Assembly: GCA_947652115.1 (NCBI GenBank) | Contig: OX393570.1 | Span: 19,893,590 to 19,957,589 of the forward strand | Direction of reading: 5' to 3' | Length of the DNA stretch: 64,000 bases | Source of the DNA: Blastomussa wellsi | Taxonomy: Eukaryota; Cnidaria; Anthozoa; Scleractinia; Plerogyridae | Shown here: positions 56,950 through 64,000 of the stretch, in pieces | Numbering within the stretch: position 1 is the first letter of the stretch | How the letters are laid out: each line of letters opens with the position of its first letter | Notes under the pieces: generated by a model | Told to the model about the DNA's origin: nothing | Databases searched by the model: none | Seen by the model: only the letters and a program-made list of their open reading frames with translations | Position numbers and translations under genes: made by a program

Positions 56950-59900
56950 TTAATCTGCAGAGCTGTTTATATTTCTAGTGCGATTAGAACGTAACCACGG
57001 AAATACTTTCCTAAATGCTTTTCTGAACTTCCGGTAGGTCAGAGTGTAAATAAATGGGTTGCAACCGCTGTTCAGCATCGCCATTGTCGTGGTGATAGTG
57101 AAAAACCTGTCGGGGAATGGGCACAAGCCGTTTGTAAATGTCAAGCACGTGATTCCAATGAAATGAGGCAGCCAGCACAGAACGAATGTTCCATTTACAA
57201 CAAGTAGAGTAAAGACGACCTTCATGTCTTTCCTAGAGAGTAAAGGGAATGTAAGTTAATAAAATACTGTGTCTACATACCCTGCAGCCGGGTAGGGTTT
57301 TAAATATCCCTCTGAATCCTTCTGACAATATTACACGATTTTTTAGAAATCTAAAGCGATTTCAAAATTTGTATTGGACTTGATGTGGATTAAATTGTCG
57401 AGCTTCGGCAAAGAGAGGAATCGCAATTTTTCGACACAAAAAATATTTGTGTTCGGACAACGGCGAGACAAGTCTCGTGAAATATCCACAAAAAAATATC
57501 ATCGAAACCTCCTCCGAACATGTGATTGTTGTTCGGAAATACCAAACGATTCTATATCTGATCGCATCATATCGAAACGGATGGACAGATTCACTATCCA
57601 TTCCCGCGCTTCAACACCCGTTACATGGAAGACTCCTTAGCGTACAGAGGTGCGCTTTACACCATGAATTAGTCAATTTTACTTGTTGTGGGAGTCTCAA
57701 ACGTAAACTGAGATTATTAGACAATTTTAAGAATTTCACTTTTAAAATGACATCTGCATCCATCTGCACCTTCAGATCAGAACATTTTATTTACACATAA
57801 CACTTGTACCTACAAAGTTGAACTTTTATTAACCTCTTACTAACCAAAGCGCGAGGGCCGTATTGGGGAATATTGGCCAGAGGTCATGACGCACTTTCGG
57901 TGACTTGAATTCAGAGGTTTTCCGTCGTAACGTGTTTTGATACTACGAACAACGCCGAAAGAAAACAAAAAAGCTACCACGATTTTTTCAATTAGAGTAT
58001 GTCTATACGTTTCCTTTCCGTAGTTCTAGTTGTAAATTTTAAATTATCCAACTTTACAAAACAATACGCCGCGAAGGATCGTATGGCAAAATCCCGACCA
58101 AGAAAGAGCCAATCAGAACGCTCGGATTTTCGTTGCCATATAATAAAATATTTTAATCTTATTTAACTGTAAATTATAAACTTGAAAAATTCAGACTAAA
58201 CTTTTCAAGATGTTTCCCGGTGACATTGCCGATTGCTCCTTAACTGAAAAGTTAATTTCTGTTTGAATCAACTTCCACTTTACCTAACAGGGAGGTAAAG
58301 GTTCACATAATACTACACCGTTATTTTCCTAGCATTACGTTACATTACTAAGAAATCTCAAACTTACTTTCGTTTCAAACTAGTTTCAGGTTTCTCTTTG
58401 TTCAACAGCCGCTCGGCCATCCATTCTCGCATGCGAGCTAAATGACCCAGAGATGTCGTGGGCGCCTTTATAAGAGAAATTGGACTCAGTTCTTTAAAAT
58501 CCTCTAATTCGTTCTCCTCTGGAATGATTCCCAACTTGTAGTCAAGTGAACCCTCTCCACTCCACGCACTTCTCCCGTGATCATATGCGGGATTCATTTG
58601 AGACATCGTACCCGTGGGATTGATAATCATATTTCCTTCTTTTATAACGGAAAGATTTATTTTCTTTGCATGTTTTTGATCTAATATGAATTTTGCAGGA
58701 TTTTCACGAAATGGCGCCTTTTCAACCCACATTCTTGTAATATTTGGTGAATTTTTAACTATATTTTCATGTACATGGTAAAGTTTAGTCGACTTTTTCT
58801 TTATCATCGAATGTCCTTTTGCTTGACTCGGGCCATATTCGCCTGGCTCCTGTTTGGTGTTAGTTGAAAAGTCAACTTTTGTTTCATTTTGTTTGTTGTT
58901 ATGATAACCTATCAGCGTGTTGATCTCGGCCTTCACCACAATATCACCATTAACTGAGGCTCGGGCTTTTAACGAGTTGTAGCACCGACTGTCCACTGGT
59001 CCAACTTCTTGTTTCATGATCTCGCCCACTTTTTCTTCACTGCATTCAACTTGTGTTAGTTTTCCATTTTCCACTTGTTTCTCGGTAACTGAAACTGGAT
59101 TGCTAATAGCCGTGTGGTCATTGGTTCGATGATATGTCGCCATGGAGCTGATTTCCGCATCGATCTCGCCAACCGTGGTCGCAGGTCTCTCGTGGGCCTG
59201 GTGACAAGCGATTTTCATGACACTTGCGTAACACATGAATGTCACGATTAGTGGTGTCACGAAACAAGTCACGCAGAGGAAGATCGTGTAGGGTTTGTTG
59301 AACTCCCACTGGACAGTACAGATGAACTCGTAAGACAAATAGATGTACCTAAAATGTTGAGAAGATTCAACCGATACAATACAGTTTTTTTTTTGGTTAA
59401 CTTCGCAGTGCATTTTAAGGATAAAGTCTTTTACAGAAGCCCTTGTTTTAAATAGCGAGGTTTCTAAAAATATTTAAAAACTAAGACAGCTTAATTTGGC
59501 AAATGGAAAAAATCCTCGTTTCAAAAATAATTCTAGTAACAAAGTGTAAAGAAAAAGCGGAGGGAGCCTGGTATCAAGGTTAGCACGAGCACCCCTAAAT
59601 CTGTGACGTCATGTACATGTTTTTTCGTCATCAGTGTCTATACTGGTGTGAGCTCAGTTAATTTTCGGAAACAGAATATAGCAATATTTCTTGTTTTACA
59701 AACATTTCTTTTGATATTAAAATTTTTTACCCACGGAACAAAAGAATTCAATGTTTCAACAGCCAGTTAGGTTCTGGTTGGCGTATTGATAACAATGAAT
59801 GACGTCACGAGAAACATCACTATTCCACTAAATTGCTAAATAAATAATTTTGTTACCTTGACCATCCAAGTACGGGAAAAAGCGCCACAAGAACTGCCTG

Positions 59901-60296
59901 TACCCAGATGTACAACAATACCATTCTCGCCCTAGGGAAAGTTAATAACGATTGATGACGCAAGGGATAAACAATCACTAGCCATCTATCCAAACCAATG
60001 GCGGACAAAGTTAACATGGAGGTGATGCAGAATAAAGAGTTTGTTACTCCACTTATGGTGCACAAGGTGTCTCCCAAAATCCAAGTGTTGTGAAAAGCTG
60101 AGACGGCTATCAAAGGCATTCCAAAAGAGGATTGCAAAAGATCCGCCACGGCCAGGTTTGCAAGCAGCATTCCCGTGATATCGTGTAACGGACGATGATG
60201 AACTATCACGAATAAAGTAAGAAAATTCCCCACCGAACCGACAAGAATAATGCCAACCATTATGGCGCCAGTTATATGAGAGATATCGCCCAGCAT
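56950..60296 (-). CDS. Class A (rhodopsin-like) GPCR with long third intracellular loop
   Basis: Three exons, 60296-59857, 59348-58368 and 57232-56950, join in phase: 1704 nt, 567 residues. TM1-TM4 are in exon 1 (GSVGNFLTL with N1.50; LANLAVADLL with D2.50; TM3 ending IGLDRW, a DRW variant of DRY). Exon 2 has the second-loop cysteine (YEFICTVQW), TM5 and a ~270-residue third intracellular loop. Exon 3 has TM6 (VLCWLPHF) and TM7 with NSGCNPFIY. Residue 3.32, an aspartate in amine receptors, is asparagine by counting 18 back from R3.50, so a classical aminergic ligand is not assured. The N-terminus is very short with no signal peptide. The ligand is unknown. A tandem paralogue lies upstream at 62173-64000. 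An intron just before TM6 is shared by both. Confidence 0.92.
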
Positions 60297-62172
60297 GGTG
60301 CGTTATACCGATACTTATTCCATGGCTTTGAGTGTGACACTGTTCATTCAGAAACTAATGTTTCAGTATTGCTTGCTGTTCCTCAGTTGCCTTGGTTCGC
60401 TTATACTACTTTGTGAACGGTTTATAAGTTCCTTATCTTTCAGCGTCATAAGTCAGACAAGTTGCAATGGCTGCAATGAGGTGTTGTTGTTGTTCCAATA
60501 CAGCAAATAAAAGTGGTTTTTAACTGCTTAACACCAAGTTTAGTGCGTATCGCTCATTTTCCATGATAGCGACGACACTAGCTGCATGATTTCAAAGGGT
60601 TCATCACTCTTTTACGAATATGATATGGAGAGTTCATGTGCAAGAAGAATTTCTTTCTCTTAAACCGTCATTACGTACAAATTTCCATTTAATCTGATTG
60701 TTTTTCTGTAAGAAACAATTTTGTTGATTGGCAAATGAAAACAGGTGTTTCCGTTTGTTTGACTCTTGTTTGACATGAAAGAAAATAAATTCGCTTTTTA
60801 CGTAATATTGCTAAAATCGACAAATTCTTAGCCTTTATAAGATGGACCGAGAATGGGTTCAGCCAGAGCTTATTTTTTCTTAGGTTTTTCAGTAGTTTGA
60901 CGTGCGCGCGCGAAACGATTTGACACTTATCTGTGTAATTGGCCTTAATTGATAACCAAAAACCTTTCAAAATGTAAGGCAGTTCTATTTACACAGGAAA
61001 TTAAAAAGATACCAATGAAACTAAATAGAAATTAAACAACCTTCAAAAAGCTCTTCAACAAGAAGCTTTTAAAAAAGCTCAAAACTCGGCGGTCTGGAAT
61101 TTGACCACTCTTTTGGCTCCAAAGGCACCGGGCGACAAAGAAAAGGTTTAAAAATGCAGTCACTTGAGTAGCACAAAGATCCGAGGTCTGTGAATCACGG
61201 CTGGCTGTGGTGATGTTCAGTTTCACCATTGATTGAAAGAGAAACATGTTTTTCTCTCAAAAAAAGTAATGTACTTTAGCAATCATGAAGAAATCAGAGA
61301 ATGTGAATCTGCAGATCACGCCTCTTTTTCATAACATGAATATTCAGTACCCGCTCCAAGTCACATGCTTTAATATATAGATTTAGCCAAGCCTAAAAGC
61401 GGAGCTCCGCATTTTTGCTGGTTCTTAATAACTTCTCTGAAATAAATAATAATAAAAACGTCAACTCCAATTGCAGAATTTCCGCTAAGAATGACCAATA
61501 AAAGGTACCAAATGCTGCCAGAATAAAAAAAAAATCGGACCTGAGCCCGCGATCAATGAAGAAAACCAATTCCTGGTCAGCGGTGAGCATAAAAAAACAC
61601 GTTTCCTCGATGAGTTCTAACCTGAGCCCGCGATCTGGTCATGTGATACTGGTCAGCGGATACCTCGATTTGACAGCTGTGAATTGACCATGTCACGCTC
61701 AAAATATTTCCCGCATTTTGCAATTTTGCTACGCCTATTTCCTGGACGCAAATGCTCTCGCCACGCATATCCGTGGGTGTGTTTTTTGCGAGATGTGGGG
61801 TGCCTTTGTTTTTGTTTAGGTATAAATATAGGCACACTTGGTTGTATTGTTAAACTCCCTGATGAAGTGTGCGCTAGTCACATGAAACGCGTAGGAGAAA
61901 ATAAAAAAGTTTTACAACTCAAGTGTTTCGCAGAGGTGCTGCTCACTGGATTAACTTTTAAAAACTCTTACGCTTCTTTCGTGCTCTCCAAACTTCCCGC
62001 GTGCACCATAACTCGATATACGCACGCTAAGCATGAACCAATTCTTAAATATCCTGGTACATGGCACTCATGACAATGACGATGACGATGACGGCGACGA
62101 TGGTGCTGCTGCTGCTGCTGCTGTTGATGATGGTGATGATGTGAACTTGGAGATTTTTAGATGTCAGCTAAG
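60297..62172. other. Intergenic region between tandem GPCR genes, with repeats
   Basis: The proximal part should hold the promoter of the 567-residue receptor gene. 61382-61705 carries the GGAGCTCCGCATTTTT repeat also found at 12553-12775. A hairpin-forming motif around CTGATGAAGTG...CACATGAAACGCG lies at about 61858-61893, preceded by TATAAATATAGG at 61821. 61955-62045 matches 14402-14492. Together they may be one ~660-bp repeat. Confidence 0.6.
62073..62145. repeat. Trinucleotide microsatellite
   Basis: GAC/GAT/GCT triplets: GATGACGATGACGGCGACG followed by (GCT)n and GATGATGGTGATGATG. Directly follows the 61955-62045 repeat fragment, as a repeat tail might. Confidence 0.9.
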
Positions 62173-64000
62173 TTAACCCATTGTAGTTTCCATACTTCCG
62201 GTGTGATCGGAACGAAAACATGGCAACACTTTCTTAAACGCGTTTCGGAACTTTCGGTAGGTCAGAGTGTAAATAAATGGGTTGCAACCACTGTTCAGCA
62301 TCGCCAGTGTCGTGGTGATAATGAAAAAACTCTCGGGGAACGGACACTCGCCATTCGTGATCGCCAAACACAAGACTCCAATGAAATGAGGTAGCCAACA
62401 GACAATGAACGTACCATTTACAACAAGAAGGATCAGCGCAACTTTCATCTCTTTCCTAAAACAGTGAAAAAGGTATGGTGTTCCACCTCTCCTAACCTGC
62501 GATCAGAAGTTGTTTTTGGCCGCGGAAAAAAGAACGTCTGATCGCAGTTTAAAGCTGTCCTTGCATCTTTCAGGGTTGAATTCAGACAGGCTTCCACCGA
62601 TTTACGGAAATCGGTCAGAGATAAAGTAAATTTTATAGGTGATTTAATACTAGAAACGCGAAAACAATTAACTGGTCATCATATTGTCACAACTTAAAAT
62701 GACTCAAAATACCCGGAAATGGTACTTTCAGTAATGAGTTGAAATCTTGAATTTTCCCTGCAAACGGGCATACGGAACACCTTCGGTGTTCGGTTGTTTG
62801 AAAAACGATCGCCATTTCCGCTGGATCCGCGTCTAGCTTTCCTAGAGCATCAAGGCCGGCGGAAAACTCTTCGCTTATCGGAACAGTTTATTTCTCAACT
62901 TAGCTTATTGGAGGACACATGACTACATACTCGTACCTAGTTGCTACTTACGTCTTCTCGGGCCGAGAGAAGATTGGATACAACGGCAGATTGTGGCACG
63001 CGGGTGCATGCCGGCCTCCCCGCGCCTCAATTGTCCCTTGCATTCAATCTTCTTTCACCCCCAGAACACGTAAATATCGACTAGGTACGAGTTTGCACTC
63101 GGGAACAAATATCTCATGGTTATAGTGCAGAACGCCTCATCGTTGCCACTTTAAAAAGTTTTTGATTTAATCATCTGACATCTTTTTGACAACTTTTTGT
63201 TGGCTTCTATTTGAACCTGACGATCTTTGCCACTTCAGTCCTTGTAATCCCGCACTTCTTTCCAAAATTCTTGTTCTGTTTTGTGCTGCACAATCTTTTA
63301 TTCGATTTGTTTGTATATTTGAAAAAAAAGAGAACTTTCGATAATCATTCGGGGCACAATTACCTTAAATGTCTGATAAAATCAAGCCAGACTTACCTTC
63401 TTTGTCGCGCGTCCTCATTCCTCCGCTCGGCCATCCACCCACACATTCGAGCTAGATGGCCAGGCAGTCTTCTGGACTTTCTCTTAGAAATGAAATTTTT
63501 TTTAGATTCCGTTTTCTCCTCTTCCCCTTTGATAACCGATAGATCGCTTCTTTGCGGGTTTTCATTTGTGCTGCGGCTTATTACCGGTGAAACAACAGCA
63601 ACGGGACTCACGCGGGACTTCCCTATTCTACCTGAGGGATTAATACCAGCACCCGCGTTATGTTTACCTTTAGAAGAGTTTCCTGGGATAACCGCAATGA
63701 GAACGGGATTTATATGGATCATCTCGACTGAGCCCAAGGGACTGACGCTAGTTTTTCCTTTTCTTTTGTTTATTCTTTGCGAGTGCTGAAAAGTTTGGTC
63801 CGGATCCGTTTCGACAATTACTAGATTTCTCAGGAGGTGCTGTTGATGGTTGGAATCAGTTTTCTGGTCGAGTATCTTCACAACTCTTGAGGGACCTTGT
63901 ACAGGGGAATTATTATGCTCTGTTAATTTTACGACGGTTGATTCAGATCTTGCATGACTGACAAAAGCTTCCCTCGATTCAAATTTATCCCTGTGGCTCT
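62173..64000 (-). CDS. Class A GPCR, tandem paralogue (partial, runs off right edge)
   Basis: Two exons are visible: 62455-62173 (283 nt, the same length as the last exon of the neighbouring receptor) and 63397 to the window edge, open throughout. The junction AG|G keeps frame and has the same phase as in the paralogue. The last exon gives TM6 (FIVCWLPHFIG), TM7 with NSGCNPFIYTLTYRKFRNAF and a short tail ending SMETTMG. The upstream exon is part of the third intracellular loop: polar, basic and Ser/Pro-rich. It ends in LPGHLARMCGWMAERRN, closely matching SLGHLARMREWMAERLLN before TM6 of the neighbour. The exons for TM1-TM5 lie beyond the window. Ligand unknown. Confidence 0.9.

Noticed and set aside
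61858..61893. Hammerhead ribozyme candidate (CTGATGA ... GAAAC)
   Set aside because: The core letters are present, but the flanks pair with each other (CTCC/GGAG) around the whole motif. That gives a single hairpin rather than three separate stems, and stem II needs a bulge.

Overview
This window is animal genomic DNA, most likely from an anthozoan cnidarian such as a stony coral. The genes are intron-rich, with short exons and GT-AG splice sites. The protein matches are metazoan. The non-coding DNA is AT-rich and full of small inverted-repeat elements (MITE-like) and tRNA-derived SINEs. The species is an inference; only the animal origin is firm. I built the gene models by hand from splice sites, reading-phase continuity and remembered family sequences. 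No search was run.

Layout: (1) 1-7948 holds two paralogous three-finger C2H2 zinc-finger genes arranged head to head. One is on the minus strand and runs off the left edge; the other is on the plus strand at 5302-7948. A diverged tandem array of CCAAT/TGACGCAA-type motifs lies between them. (2) 12322-24347 (minus) is an EFHC2 orthologue, a DM10/EF-hand ciliary microtubule protein. It shares a compact 322-bp bidirectional promoter, with a near-consensus RFX X-box and two CCAAT boxes, with (3) a small CAP-Gly protein gene at 24670-26949 (plus). (4) 27954-37834 (minus) is TAF6, a TFIID subunit. Its introns hold a truncated LINE reverse transcriptase, nested MITEs and a tandem duplication, and a GC-rich 39-bp minisatellite lies just upstream of its start. 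(5) 39462-42143 (minus) is a two-exon MGAT4-like glycosyltransferase that appears to have lost the acidic metal-binding motif. (6) 43898-55785 (plus) is a 15-exon gene joining an N-terminal SAM domain to an angiomotin-type coiled coil with a possible PDZ-binding C-terminus. I consider this the most interesting object here. (7) 56950 to the right edge (minus) holds two tandem paralogous class A GPCR genes with identical intron phase, the second cut by the window end.

Neighbouring genes mostly stand alone, as is normal for an animal genome. The exceptions are the EFHC2/CAP-Gly pair, whose shared promoter suggests co-expression in ciliated cells, and the two paralogous pairs (zinc fingers and GPCRs), which look like local duplications. 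The rest is intergenic or intronic DNA dominated by repeats. Several repeats show target-site duplications, and some sit within tens of bases of splice sites.
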